Made by a program: the position numbers and the translations under genes. A DNA stretch of 64,000 nucleotides from Phenylobacterium kunshanense (GTDB lineage Bacteria; Pseudomonadota; Alphaproteobacteria; Caulobacterales; Caulobacteraceae). Where the stretch lies: assembly GCF_003254525.1 (NCBI RefSeq), contig NZ_QFYS01000009.1, positions 112,611 to 176,610 on the forward strand, written 5' to 3'. This document shows positions 8,677-16,989 of the stretch, piece by piece; the first letter of the stretch is position 1, and every line of letters begins with the position of its first letter. The notes below the pieces were generated by a model. The model did no database searches, had not been told where the DNA came from, and saw nothing but the letters and a program-made list of their open reading frames with translations.

Positions 8677-9503
8677 CAGCCGTCCTTCCCGACGAGGGCG
8701 GCGCGCGCGGCGCGGCCCCGGGGCCCGAGGAAATATTCACGGATCCACGGGTGATCCGAGTGCTCAAGCTCGGCCACCGGCGCGGTGGCCACCACCTTCT
8801 TGTCGGCCAGGACGGCCACGCGGTCGGTGATCTCGTAGAGGGAGTCGAGGTCGTGGGTGATCATGAACACCGTAAGGTCCAGGCTGGCGGCAAGGTCAGC
8901 GATCAGTTCGTCGAAGGCGGCGGCGCCGATGGGATCGAGGCCGGACGTGGGCTCGTCCAGGAACAGCAGCTCAGGGTCGAGGGAAAGGGCCCGGGCAAGG
9001 CCCGCCCGCTTCTTCATGCCGCCGGAGAGTTCCGCGGGCTTGAGCGAGCCCGCCTCGGGGCGCAGGCCGACCATGGCGATCTTCAGGTCCGCCAGCTCGT
9101 AGGCCTCGCGGCGCGACAGTTTGGTATGCTCGAACATCGGCGCGGCCACGTTCTCGCGGACGGTCAGGTTCGAGAAGAGCGCGCCGCCCTGGAACAGGAC
9201 GCCCCAGGACCGCTCGAGCTCGCTCCAGCGACGGCGGGACGCCTGCTGCAGCGACTGGCCGAAGACCGAGATCGTGCCGGCGTCCGGCTCCCGCAGGCCG
9301 ATGATGGCGTTGAGCAGCACCGACTTGCCCGTGCCCGAACCGCCCACGACACCAAGGATTTCTCCCCGGCGGACCGTGAGATCCAGACCCTCGTGCACCA
9401 CGTGGTCGCCGAACTGCGTGCGCAGGCCGCGCACCTCGATGGCAGGCCCCGACGGGTCATCCTGGCCGGCGAGACCGGCCTCGACGGCGGCGGCGTCGGT
9501 CAT
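8676..9503 (-). CDS. mlaF: MCE-system ABC ATPase (MlaF)
   Basis: A 275-residue ABC ATPase. Walker A is GGSGTGKSVLL, the signature is ELSGGMKKRAGLARAL, Walker B is LLFLDEPTSGLDPI and the switch is MITHDLDSL. ELSGGM with double Lys is characteristic of MlaF. It powers phospholipid movement across the inner-membrane permease MlaE encoded just upstream. Gene order MlaE-MlaF-MlaD-lipoprotein is that of canonical Mla operons; a separate MlaB gene is absent because its STAS domain is fused to MlaE here. Confidence 0.93.
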   Translation of the reverse strand: MTDAAAVEAGLAGQDDPSGPAIEVRGLRTQFGDHVVHEGLDLTVRRGEILGVVGGSGTGKSVLLNAIIGLREPDAGTISVFGQSLQQASRRRWSELERSWGVLFQGGALFSNLTVRENVAAPMFEHTKLSRREAYELADLKIAMVGLRPEAGSLKPAELSGGMKKRAGLARALSLDPELLFLDEPTSGLDPIGAAAFDELIADLAASLDLTVFMITHDLDSLYEITDRVAVLADKKVVATAPVAELEHSDHPWIREYFLGPRGRAARAALVGKDG

Positions 9504-10627
9504 ATGTCGAGCTCCATGTAGATGAGCGCGAAGACCGCATCGAGCATGATGATGGCGAAGATCGCGTGGACCACAGCCGCGGTCACCCGCTTGCCGAGAG
9601 ACTGGACGTCGCCGCCCGTAAGCAGGCCCTGCCGGCAGCCGATGCTGGCGACCACGCCGGCCATGACGGGCGCCTTGGACATGGCCACGTAGAAGTGCGT
9701 GTCGCCCACATTGTCGACGATCCGCTGCAGGAAGAAGGTCGGGCCGAGGCCCAGGGTCGTCCAGGTGATCATCAGGCCGCCCAGCAGGCCCGCGAGGGTG
9801 GCGACGAAGGTCAGCAGCGGAATGGTGATCAGAAGCGCCAGGAACCGCGGCAGGACCAGCCCTTCGAATGGGTCCACGCCCATCACCTTCATGGCGTCGA
9901 CTTCCTGCTGCATCTTCATCGAGCCGAGCTCGGCGGCGAAGGCCGAGGCGGAGCGTCCCGCCAGCAGGACGGCGGTGATGACGATGTTGAACTCGCGCAG
10001 CACGGCCACGCCGATCAACTCGACGACGAACACCTCGGCCCCGAACTGGCGAAGCATGTTCACGCCCAGCAGCGCCACGACGGCGCCGATAAAGAAGGTG
10101 GTGAGGGCGACGATCGGGATCGCGTCGAGGCCGGCGCGTTCCATCTGGGTGAAGATCGGCGCCCAGCGAATTCGGTGGGGAGCCACGAAGAGGTTCGCGA
10201 GCGCGCGGAACGAGACGACGATCAGGTGGCCGAGGAAGGCCATGGTGTCGAGGAACTCGACGCCGAGCTCCATGACGCCCTTGCCGATCCGGACGGTGAG
10301 CTGATGGAAGCCGCGCGGCTCAGGTCGGATCACCGGCTTCACGCGCACGGCGCTGTCGACCAGCTCGAGCAGCCGCCGCGACTCGGGCCTGGCCTGGATC
10401 CGGTCGATCGCGAAACCCGGCCCGACCGCCTGGACGACGGCATAGGCGCCGGCCGTGTCCATGCGGCCCACGCCGGTCAGGTCGAGCACCACGTCGGTCC
10501 TCCCGGAGAGGGCCCGGGCCAGGTCACGGCCCACGCCGCCCAGGCCTCGGGCGGTCCAGTCGCCCGTCAGCGCCGCGGTGGGGCGATCCGTCGCGGGCTC
10601 AAAGCTGAAGGCGGCGGGCTTCTCCAT
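9500..10627 (-). CDS. mlaE: MlaE-family permease with N-terminal STAS domain
   Basis: A 375-residue fusion. Residues about 10-100 are a STAS domain (LTGDWTARGLGGVGRDLAR and VVLDLTGVGRMDTAGAYAV), the fold of MlaB. The remainder is a MlaE permease: FIGAVVALLGVNMLRQFGA, EFNIVITAVLLAGRSASAF and the family loop GSMKMQQEVDAMKVMGVDP. The fusion removes the need for a separate MlaB. Homology and a clean start point to the ATG at 10627; the open frame extends 24 codons further upstream without homology. First gene of the mlaEFD-lipoprotein operon, with its promoter expected in 10628-10870. Confidence 0.92.
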   Translation of the reverse strand: MEKPAAFSFEPATDRPTAALTGDWTARGLGGVGRDLARALSGRTDVVLDLTGVGRMDTAGAYAVVQAVGPGFAIDRIQARPESRRLLELVDSAVRVKPVIRPEPRGFHQLTVRIGKGVMELGVEFLDTMAFLGHLIVVSFRALANLFVAPHRIRWAPIFTQMERAGLDAIPIVALTTFFIGAVVALLGVNMLRQFGAEVFVVELIGVAVLREFNIVITAVLLAGRSASAFAAELGSMKMQQEVDAMKVMGVDPFEGLVLPRFLALLITIPLLTFVATLAGLLGGLMITWTTLGLGPTFFLQRIVDNVGDTHFYVAMSKAPVMAGVVASIGCRQGLLTGGDVQSLGKRVTAAVVHAIFAIIMLDAVFALIYMELDI

Positions 10628-10875
10628 GCAGGCCTTGTCCCGTGTGTGCGGCGCGGCTGTCCAGCCCCGGCGCACGGGATCATCACTCCCTTGGCGCATA
10701 AGCGCCGCCGAGAACTGGCGGCGAGGGGCGAACGTACATATGGCGAAGGCTGTTCCGCCACATAAACCGATCCTTGCAGCTCCCCACAGCCGAGCTCAGC
10801 CAAGTTTTGGTCCAAGTCAGCCCGGATGCATCGGGGTGGGGGAGTTGAATCGTGCCTACGACTGGAGCTTGAGAC

Positions 10876-11196
10876 GTGACCCGCCAGATCGACTTCGCCG
10901 GAGCTTCCGGCGCGCGCTACCGATACACGCCGATCGACGAGACCCGCTTCCTGCCTCCGGCCGGCGCGAACTACGTCATCGCCGAGATCGCCGAGGACGG
11001 GGAGCTTCACGTGGTCTACGCGGGCGAGACCGACAATCTCGCCAGCCAGAGCTGGCGGACGGACCTGGAGCGGGCGCGGGAGACCTACGGCTCGGCGACG
11101 GTCCTCACGCGGCTGAACGTGACCCGCGCCGTCCGCGAGGCTGAGCGGCGCGACCTGATCGACGCCTACCACCCGCCATTGAACGGCCAGGCCTGA
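10876..11196 (+). CDS. GIY-YIG-like small protein
   Basis: A 106-residue protein starting at GTG (GGAG lies 12 bases upstream). The core reads NYVIAEI, then VVYAGETDNL, a conserved Arg in the following helix, and finishes with E-x4-LI-x2-YHPPLNG. That pattern (Y-x-G-x-T-x-N-L and the closing E...PPLN) matches the GIY-YIG fold, which cuts nucleic acids, although the first GIY triad is replaced by NYV. Activity is therefore uncertain; it may be a degenerate or nucleic-acid-binding member. It is transcribed divergently from the Mla operon. Confidence 0.7.
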   Translation: MTRQIDFAGASGARYRYTPIDETRFLPPAGANYVIAEIAEDGELHVVYAGETDNLASQSWRTDLERARETYGSATVLTRLNVTRAVREAERRDLIDAYHPPLNGQA

Positions 11197-11235
11197 GCCC
11201 GCATGCTCGGCGGGTGAACGTCCCCGCCCCTGATC

Positions 11236-11724
11236 GTGATCTTCGGCGCTGCCGTCGGACCGGACGGACGAGCGTCGGCGGCATTGCTTCGCCGGGTCGG
11301 GTATGGGCTGGCCGCGGCGGCGGAACAGCCCGATGCGCCGATCCTGTGTTCCGGCGGCGTCTGTCGGCCCGGGCCTTCCGAGGCGTCGATCATGGCCGAC
11401 CTGCTGCAGGCGCAAGGCGTGGCGGCCGAGCGCCTGATCCTGGACGAACTCAGCCGCACGACCATCGAGAACGCCAGGGCCGCGGCGGTCGAGGCGGCAA
11501 GGGGCGGCCACCCTCACGTCATCGCGTGCAGCGACGCCTATCACCTGCCACGCATCAGGATCCTGCTGCGGCTGGCGGGCGTCGAGAGCCGCCCGGGACC
11601 TCTGGGGCGCGGCCGCGCCGGTCCGCCTGCCGCGCACCGGTTGGGGATGAGCCTGCGTGAAGGGCTGGCGATCCCCCACAATCTTGCCCTGATCGTGGCC
11701 GGCCGGGAGCGGATCAGGCCATAG
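11236..11724 (+). CDS. YdcF/SanA-like DUF218 protein
   Basis: A 162-residue protein of the DUF218 (YdcF/ElyC/SanA) family. Landmarks are the N-terminal IFGAAVGPDGRAS, ILCSGG, the EASIMADLL helix, LDELSRTTIENA and the ACSDAYHLPR segment. E. coli relatives bind SAM (YdcF) or influence envelope glycan metabolism (ElyC, SanA), but no N-terminal membrane anchor is seen here. The GTG at 11236 is used by default; an in-frame CTG two codons earlier would extend the first strand (LIVIFGAAV). It sits 40 bases after the GIY-YIG-like gene. Confidence 0.8.
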   Translation: MIFGAAVGPDGRASAALLRRVGYGLAAAAEQPDAPILCSGGVCRPGPSEASIMADLLQAQGVAAERLILDELSRTTIENARAAAVEAARGGHPHVIACSDAYHLPRIRILLRLAGVESRPGPLGRGRAGPPAAHRLGMSLREGLAIPHNLALIVAGRERIRP

Positions 11725-11756
11725 TCCGGTCCAACTCGACCGCGAGGCTTGGCGCC

Positions 11757-12473
11757 ATGGCTTCCGACCCGGACGACAACCCCTTCGCCCGCAACAGCGC
11801 CTGGCCGAAGATGCCTCAGGCGCCGTTCAAGTTGGGGCCGCTGCCGAAGGCCGGCGCAGCGCCAAGCGAGCGTGCGCCCACAGGGCGCCCGGCAGCGATC
11901 ACGCCGGCGTTCGTGCGCCCGGCCTTTTCCGCCCCCCAGCCCGACCCGCCGCCGGCGCCGACGGTCGAGCCCTCGCCACAGCAGCCGGCGCCGCAGGTCG
12001 TCGAACTTCCGGAACTGATCGTGCAGGCGCCGGCGCCCCCACGGCGCCCGCCTCCGGTGCTGCGGCGATCCTCCCGTCTGCCGGTCCTGGCTGCCATAGG
12101 TGTCGGAGTCGGAGGTGTCGCGGCCCTGGCGCTGGTCTTCGGTCGTGGGCGCGAGGTGGCCCAGGCAAATCCCGAGTTGGCGGCTCCCCCGCCGCCGGCG
12201 GTCAGCGCAACGGTCGCCGTCCGTCCATCGCAGGCTCCTGCCGCTGAGGCGTCGCGGCCCGTCCCCGCTCCGCTGCGCGCCGCGCCCGGCCGGCCGACCC
12301 GCACGCCCCAGCCGGCGCCATCCTCACCGGCGCCCCCGGAGGTCGCTGCGGGAGAGGTAGATGCGGCCCCGCCGGTTCTCGACCTGCCGCCTTCGACCGA
12401 GTCCTTGCCGGCCTACACCCCACCGGCCGCCCCCGACCCCGAAGCCCCCATGACCAACCGGCGCCGCGACTAG
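11757..12473 (+). CDS. Proline-rich single-pass membrane protein, hypothetical
   Basis: A 238-residue protein. Residues 1-95 are Pro/Ala-rich and charged, one membrane helix (LPVLAAIGVGVGGVAALAL, about residues 107-126) follows an RR-SSR positive cluster, and a Pro/Ala/Thr-rich tail would lie in the periplasm. The composition suggests a flexible spacer spanning the envelope, as in cell-wall or division-associated proteins, but no domain is recognised. It ends in a TAG that overlaps the convergent hydrolase gene. Low sequence complexity limits homology-based confidence. Confidence 0.6.
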   Translation: MASDPDDNPFARNSAWPKMPQAPFKLGPLPKAGAAPSERAPTGRPAAITPAFVRPAFSAPQPDPPPAPTVEPSPQQPAPQVVELPELIVQAPAPPRRPPPVLRRSSRLPVLAAIGVGVGGVAALALVFGRGREVAQANPELAAPPPPAVSATVAVRPSQAPAAEASRPVPAPLRAAPGRPTRTPQPAPSSPAPPEVAAGEVDAAPPVLDLPPSTESLPAYTPPAAPDPEAPMTNRRRD

Positions 12474-13186
12474 GCGGCCGCCGCCCGGCAGAGACGCCGC
12501 ATCGCGCCAAGGAACAGCTGGGGAGCCTGAGCCGGAATGTTGTGGCCGGCGCCGGGGACGATCTCGAGCCGCACCCGGGAATGGGCCGCCAGGCGAGCGC
12601 GGCATTCCTCGTCGACGAAGCTGGGCAGGAAGGGGACCGGCCGCTGAGGCATGAGCGGAACCTCGCCGACGAGCACCAGGGCCGGGACGGACAGGGCGTC
12701 GAGGAGGGGCGTGTAGTCCACGGGCCTCACGCTGTCGGGTCCGATGCCGAAGACGGGTTCGATGAGCGTCTCCCAGCCCGGCGGGCCCTGGGCGCGGAAC
12801 TCGAGCATGGGCCAGAGGTGCTCCGACCGGAGCGGGGGTTCGACCAGAAGCAGCGCCTTCAGACTCCTGGCGCGCAAGGCCAGGGCCACCAGGGCTCCGG
12901 CGGAAAGGCCGGTCACGGCCACGGGCCGGTCACCCGCGCGAGCGTCGAGGGCCTCCGCATATGCCGCCGCAAAGACCCCGACGGAGACCGGCGCGATGGC
13001 GGGGCAGTGGTTGCCGGGCAGGTGAGCGCGCCAGACATCGACATCGGGAAGGAAGCGCTGGGTGTGGTCGAGGAGATCCTCCGCGGCGAACGCTCCAGTC
13101 AGCAGCAGCATGACCGGCCGGCCGGTGTCGCGGCCGTGGAACCAGATCGGCCCGAAGGCGGTGGCGACCTCGATGCGCTCTTCCAC
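12470..13186 (-). CDS. Alpha/beta hydrolase
   Basis: A 238-residue alpha/beta-hydrolase fold protein. The nucleophile elbow is GLSAGALVAL (GxSxG), a candidate catalytic acid is in the ALVLVGEVPLMP strand region, and the catalytic His is in VPGAGHNIP near the C-terminus. An oxyanion-type segment (LTGAFAAEDL) lies near the N-terminus. Cytosolic, no signal peptide. Substrate is unknown; it could be an esterase or a peptidase-like hydrolase. It converges with the proline-rich gene and lies downstream of the cobA end in the same direction. Confidence 0.8.
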   Translation of the reverse strand: MEERIEVATAFGPIWFHGRDTGRPVMLLLTGAFAAEDLLDHTQRFLPDVDVWRAHLPGNHCPAIAPVSVGVFAAAYAEALDARAGDRPVAVTGLSAGALVALALRARSLKALLLVEPPLRSEHLWPMLEFRAQGPPGWETLIEPVFGIGPDSVRPVDYTPLLDALSVPALVLVGEVPLMPQRPVPFLPSFVDEECRARLAAHSRVRLEIVPGAGHNIPAQAPQLFLGAMRRLCRAAAA

Positions 13187-13199
13187 GCGGCTCCTCCTT

Positions 13200-13230
13200 C
13201 GCGGGGAATCGCCGGATTCCGCCCCCCGCG
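13200..13230 (-). terminator. Hairpin after cobA, possible end of the nitrate operon
   Basis: Just after the cobA stop, outer arms CGCGGGG and CCCCGCG enclose an inner GGAATC/GATTCC stem with loop GCCG. No T-run follows, so it may be a weak or Rho-assisted terminator or an RNA-stabilising 3' end. The downstream hydrolase gene starts 14 bases later. Confidence 0.3.
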
Positions 13231-13239
13231 CACGGATAA

Positions 13240-14016
13240 TCAGGAGGCGCGGCGCGCGGCAGCGGTCTGAACCGGCGCCATCACGCCCTGCGCCCGGGCC
13301 GCCACATCGCCGATGAGCACGACGACCGGACCCTCCGGGCGCTCGTCGGCCAGCATCTGGGGCAGGGCGCCCAGCACGGCCGTAAAGGCGCGGGCGTGCG
13401 GGTGGCCGGCGTTCTCGATGGCGATGGCCGGCGTCTCGGGCGACCTGCCCTGGGAGATCAGTTCGGCGGCCACGGCGGCGAGCTGGTCGCGCCCCATGTA
13501 GAGCGCCAGGGTGGTTTCCCGGTCTGCCCCGGCGGTCCAGCCGGCGGCGGCCCGGCCTTCCGTGAGGGTCGCGGTGGCGACAAGCAGTCGCCGGGCCTCA
13601 CCGCGATGGGTGAGGGGGAAGCCGAACTGGGCCGAGGCGGCGCTGGCGGCGGTGACGCCGGGCACGACCTCGGTCTCGACGCCGTGGGCGGCCAGGAACT
13701 CGATCTCCTCGCCGACACGACCGAAAACCGAGGGATCGCCGCCCTTCAACCGCACGACCTGAAGCCCGCGCCGCGCCAGGCGCAGCATCAGGCGATTGAT
13801 CGTGGACTGGGCCATGCTCGCCTTGCCGGCCCGTTTGCCGGTGCGGATCTTCAGGCAGGCGGCGGGCGCCAGGGCCAGCACCTCGTCCGAGACCAGGGCG
13901 TCGTAGAGCAGCGCCTGGGCGCCCTCGATGGTGCGGAGGGCGCGGACGGTGAGCAGGTCGGCGGGGCCGGGGCCGGCGCCCACCAGGCGGACGCTTCCAA
14001 CAGGGTCATGCGGCAT
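13240..14016 (-). CDS. cobA: Uroporphyrinogen-III C-methyltransferase (SUMT)
   Basis: A 258-residue tetrapyrrole methylase that makes precorrin-2 from uroporphyrinogen III with two SAM, the first committed step to siroheme (and cobalamin). Motifs: VRLVGAGPGPADLLTVRAL at the N-terminus, YDALVS, VVRLKGGDPSVFGR and the EVVPGVTAASAASA loop. It is a single-domain SUMT, without the CysG dehydrogenase/ferrochelatase part. Its position at the end of the nitrate cluster fits the siroheme demand of NirB. The ATG at 14016 overlaps the end of nasA by 11 bases. Confidence 0.93.
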   Translation of the reverse strand: MPHDPVGSVRLVGAGPGPADLLTVRALRTIEGAQALLYDALVSDEVLALAPAACLKIRTGKRAGKASMAQSTINRLMLRLARRGLQVVRLKGGDPSVFGRVGEEIEFLAAHGVETEVVPGVTAASAASAQFGFPLTHRGEARRLLVATATLTEGRAAAGWTAGADRETTLALYMGRDQLAAVAAELISQGRSPETPAIAIENAGHPHARAFTAVLGALPQMLADERPEGPVVVLIGDVAARAQGVMAPVQTAAARRAS

Positions 14017-16654
14017 CCTGGATCTCCGGCTTCGGGGCGGCGGCGAGCATGCGAGCGATCTCGGGCCGGCAGGAGCCGCAGCTCGTGCCCGCCCCGGTGG
14101 CCTCGCCCACGGCGTCGACCGAACAGCAGCCCCCCGAGATGGCGGCCGCGATCTTGCCGGCCCGCACGCCGCGGCAGGCGCAGACCACAGGCGAGAGGTC
14201 GGCGGTGCGGCCTGCCGGTCTTCCCATCAGCAGCGCGCCACGGTCAGCGGGCGACAGGGCGTCGAGGGCGAACAGGTCGGCCAGCCAGTCGCGGGGCGGC
14301 AGGCGCCCGGAAGTGGAGAAGAACAGCACCCGCTCGATCCGGCCATTTTCCAGAACCGCCTCCCGGCGCGCGCCGGTGGCGGCGTCCTCGAACAGCAGGA
14401 CGTCCTCGGCCGTGGATCGTCCGAGAGCCTTGCGGAGCGCGGCCCGCTCGGCCTCGTCGCCCCGGCCGGCGAACTCGTGGAGCTGGCAGGCCGCCTGGGG
14501 AATCCGCCGCCAGACGAGGTCGAGCCCCGCCGGCGCCCGCACGGGCTCGCGCGACAGGAAGAACCCTGTCCAAGTCTCGCGATAGGGACGGACGCGGGCA
14601 GGGGTGTGCTTGAACTCGGGCTGGCCCGAGCGGGAGTCGACCCGGGCCGCGACCAGCGGGTTGGCGCGCCCATTCGGCGCGTAGGCCTCGGTCCAGTGCA
14701 GCGGCAGGAAGATCGCGCCCGGCCGTTGGCGGTCGGTGACACGGGCGATGGCCACCGCCTCGCCCCGTCGGGTCTGCACGCGGGTCAGGCGGCCGTCGGC
14801 GATCCCCAGCGGCTCGGCGTCGGCGGGATGCAGCTCGACGTAGGGCTCGGGCGCGTGGCGGCAGAGCTCGGGCGCAAGGCCGGTGCGGGTGAGGGTGTGC
14901 CAATGGTCGCGGACGCGCCCGGTGTTCAGCGCCAGGGGATAGGCCGCGTCGAGCGCCTCGGCCGGGCCGCGGGCCGCGACGGGAACCATGCGGGCGCGCC
15001 CGTCGGGCGTCTGGAAGCGGCCGTCCGTGAACAGGCGCGGCGTGCCCCCCTCTGCGGTGACCGGCCACTGCACGGGCTCCAGGGCTTCGTAGGCGTCGGG
15101 GGTGATCCCGGCGAGCGGGCCGAGGTTGAGCATCCGGCCGTCATTCTCATAGGCGGTCAGGCGGGCCCACTCGCGGAAGACCTGGGCCGGCGAGGTCCAG
15201 TCGAAGCCCTCGAAGCCCATGGCCGTGGCGACGTCGGCGACGATGCGCCAGTCGGCGCGGGCCTCGCCCGGCGCCGGGAACAGGGGCCGCTGGCGGCTGA
15301 TCCGGCGTTCGGAATTGGTGACCGTGCCCGACTTTTCGCCCCAGGCCAGGGCGGGCAGCTTCACATGGGCGAAGGCGGTGGTGTCGGTCTCGGCCATGCA
15401 GTCGGAGACGACCACGAACGGACAGCGCTCCAGCGCCTCGCGCACCCGGCCCGCGTCGGGCAGGCTGACGGCGGGGTTGGTGGCCATGACCCACAGCGCC
15501 TTGATCCGGCCCTCGCGCACGGCCTCGAAGAGGTCGACGGCCTTGAGGCCGGGGGCGGCGGCCAGGGTCGGGGCGCCCCAGAAGCGCTGGACGCGGGCGC
15601 GGGCCACGTCATCGAAGTCCATGTGGCCGGCGAGGGTGGTGGCCATGCCGCCCGTCTCGCGTCCGCCCATGGCGTTGGGCTGGCCTGTGATCGAGAAGGG
15701 GCAGGCGCCGGGCTTGCCGATGCGGCCGGTGGCGAGGTGGACGTTGATGATCGCCGAGCCCTTGGCGACCCCCTGCGTCGACTGGTTGGCGCCCATGGAG
15801 AACAGGCTGACCGTCCGCGGCGTCTCGGCGAACAGGCGGTAGAAGGTCTCCAGGTCGGCGGCCGGCACGCCACAGTCGGCGGCGACCGCGTGGACCGACT
15901 GGTCGGAGCCGGCGAGCTCGGCCTCGACGTCGGCGAATCCGGAGACGTGGGCTGCGATGTAGCCCCGATCGACCGCGCCGCGCCGGATGATGTCCGCGAG
16001 CAGGCCATTCCACAGGCGCACGTCCGTCTGCGGGGCGATGGGCAGGTGCAGGTCGCAGCCCTCGGCGGTGTCGGTCCGGCGTGGGTCGATGACCACGTGC
16101 CGCTGGCCGCGGGCGCGGGCCGTTTCCATGCGGCGGAACAGGACCGGGTGGGTCCAGGCGGCGTTGTGACCGGAGAAGATCACGAGGTCGGCCAGGTCCA
16201 GGTCCTCGTAGCAGCCTGGGACGAGGTCGGCGCCGAAGGCCAGCTTGTGGGCCACCACCGCCGAGGCCATGCATAGCCGCGAATTGGTGTCGATGTTCCC
16301 CGAGCCGATGAAGCCCTTCATCAGCTTGTTGGCGGCGTAGTAGTCCTCGGTGAGGAGCTGGCCCGAGACGTAGAAGGCGACCGAGTCCGGCCCGTAACGG
16401 GCGACGGCCTCCGAGAACCGGCGGGCCACCAGGCGCGTGGCCTCCGTCCAGCTCGCGCGGCGCCCGGCGATGGCGGGGTGCAGCAGCCGGCCCTCCAGGC
16501 CCACCGTCGAGCCCAGCGCCGAGCCCTTCGAGCAGAGGCGGCCGAGGTTGGCGGGATGCGCCGGATCGCCCGCCACCGTGAGCGCGCGGCCCTCGGCGAC
16601 GCCGGCGACCCCGCAGCCGACGCCGCAGTAGGGGCAGGCGGTGCGGGTCGTCAC
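14006..16654 (-). CDS. nasA: Assimilatory nitrate reductase catalytic subunit with C-terminal [2Fe-2S] domain
   Basis: An 882-residue molybdo-bis-MGD enzyme reducing nitrate to nitrite in the cytoplasm. The N-terminal [4Fe-4S] motif CPYCGVGCG plus a later Cys (RLCSKGS) is intact. The oxidoreductase core shows GFIGSGNIDTNSRLCMASAV and DCMAETDTTAFAHVKLPA, followed by a molydopterin dinucleotide-binding domain. The last 60 residues are a BFD-like [2Fe-2S] domain (CACRGV, then GTSCGSCRPE), as in NasA enzymes using a reduced cofactor relay. The GTG at 16654 overlaps the nirD TGA (GTGA). A longer upstream frame is a shadow of nirD. Confidence 0.95.
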   Translation of the reverse strand: MTTRTACPYCGVGCGVAGVAEGRALTVAGDPAHPANLGRLCSKGSALGSTVGLEGRLLHPAIAGRRASWTEATRLVARRFSEAVARYGPDSVAFYVSGQLLTEDYYAANKLMKGFIGSGNIDTNSRLCMASAVVAHKLAFGADLVPGCYEDLDLADLVIFSGHNAAWTHPVLFRRMETARARGQRHVVIDPRRTDTAEGCDLHLPIAPQTDVRLWNGLLADIIRRGAVDRGYIAAHVSGFADVEAELAGSDQSVHAVAADCGVPAADLETFYRLFAETPRTVSLFSMGANQSTQGVAKGSAIINVHLATGRIGKPGACPFSITGQPNAMGGRETGGMATTLAGHMDFDDVARARVQRFWGAPTLAAAPGLKAVDLFEAVREGRIKALWVMATNPAVSLPDAGRVREALERCPFVVVSDCMAETDTTAFAHVKLPALAWGEKSGTVTNSERRISRQRPLFPAPGEARADWRIVADVATAMGFEGFDWTSPAQVFREWARLTAYENDGRMLNLGPLAGITPDAYEALEPVQWPVTAEGGTPRLFTDGRFQTPDGRARMVPVAARGPAEALDAAYPLALNTGRVRDHWHTLTRTGLAPELCRHAPEPYVELHPADAEPLGIADGRLTRVQTRRGEAVAIARVTDRQRPGAIFLPLHWTEAYAPNGRANPLVAARVDSRSGQPEFKHTPARVRPYRETWTGFFLSREPVRAPAGLDLVWRRIPQAACQLHEFAGRGDEAERAALRKALGRSTAEDVLLFEDAATGARREAVLENGRIERVLFFSTSGRLPPRDWLADLFALDALSPADRGALLMGRPAGRTADLSPVVCACRGVRAGKIAAAISGGCCSVDAVGEATGAGTSCGSCRPEIARMLAAAPKPEIQDAA

Positions 16655-16989
16655 ACCGACCCCAGCAGAATCCGGCCGTCCTCGACCCGCAGTGGCACGG
16701 TGGGCGCGCAGCCCTTGCCGCGGTCGGCGCCGAGGAACTCGCCGCTGGCCAGGTCGATGGCCATGGCGTGGAGCGGGCAGGTGACGGCGTGGCCGTGGAC
16801 GATGCCCTGACTGAGCGGGCCGCCCTTGTGCGGACAGGCGTCGCGCAGGGCGAAGATGCGGCCGTCGCCGGTGCGGAACACGGCGACGTCGCCCCGGGGC
16901 GACGGGACCCTCCGGGCCCCGCGCAGGGGGATGTCGGTGACCGCGCCCACGTCGGTCCAGAGCGTGGGATCCTTCACGTGCGCGTTCAT
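16651..16989 (-). CDS. nirD: Nitrite reductase small subunit (Rieske-type)
   Basis: A 112-residue Rieske-like [2Fe-2S] protein with CPHKGG and CPLHAM providing the Cys-x-His and Cys-x2-His ligands. It pairs with NirB to form NADH-dependent assimilatory nitrite reductase. Both ends overlap neighbours by four bases (ATG with the nirB TGA, TGA with the nasA GTG), which argues for tightly coupled stoichiometric translation. Confidence 0.94.
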   Translation of the reverse strand: MNAHVKDPTLWTDVGAVTDIPLRGARRVPSPRGDVAVFRTGDGRIFALRDACPHKGGPLSQGIVHGHAVTCPLHAMAIDLASGEFLGADRGKGCAPTVPLRVEDGRILLGSV

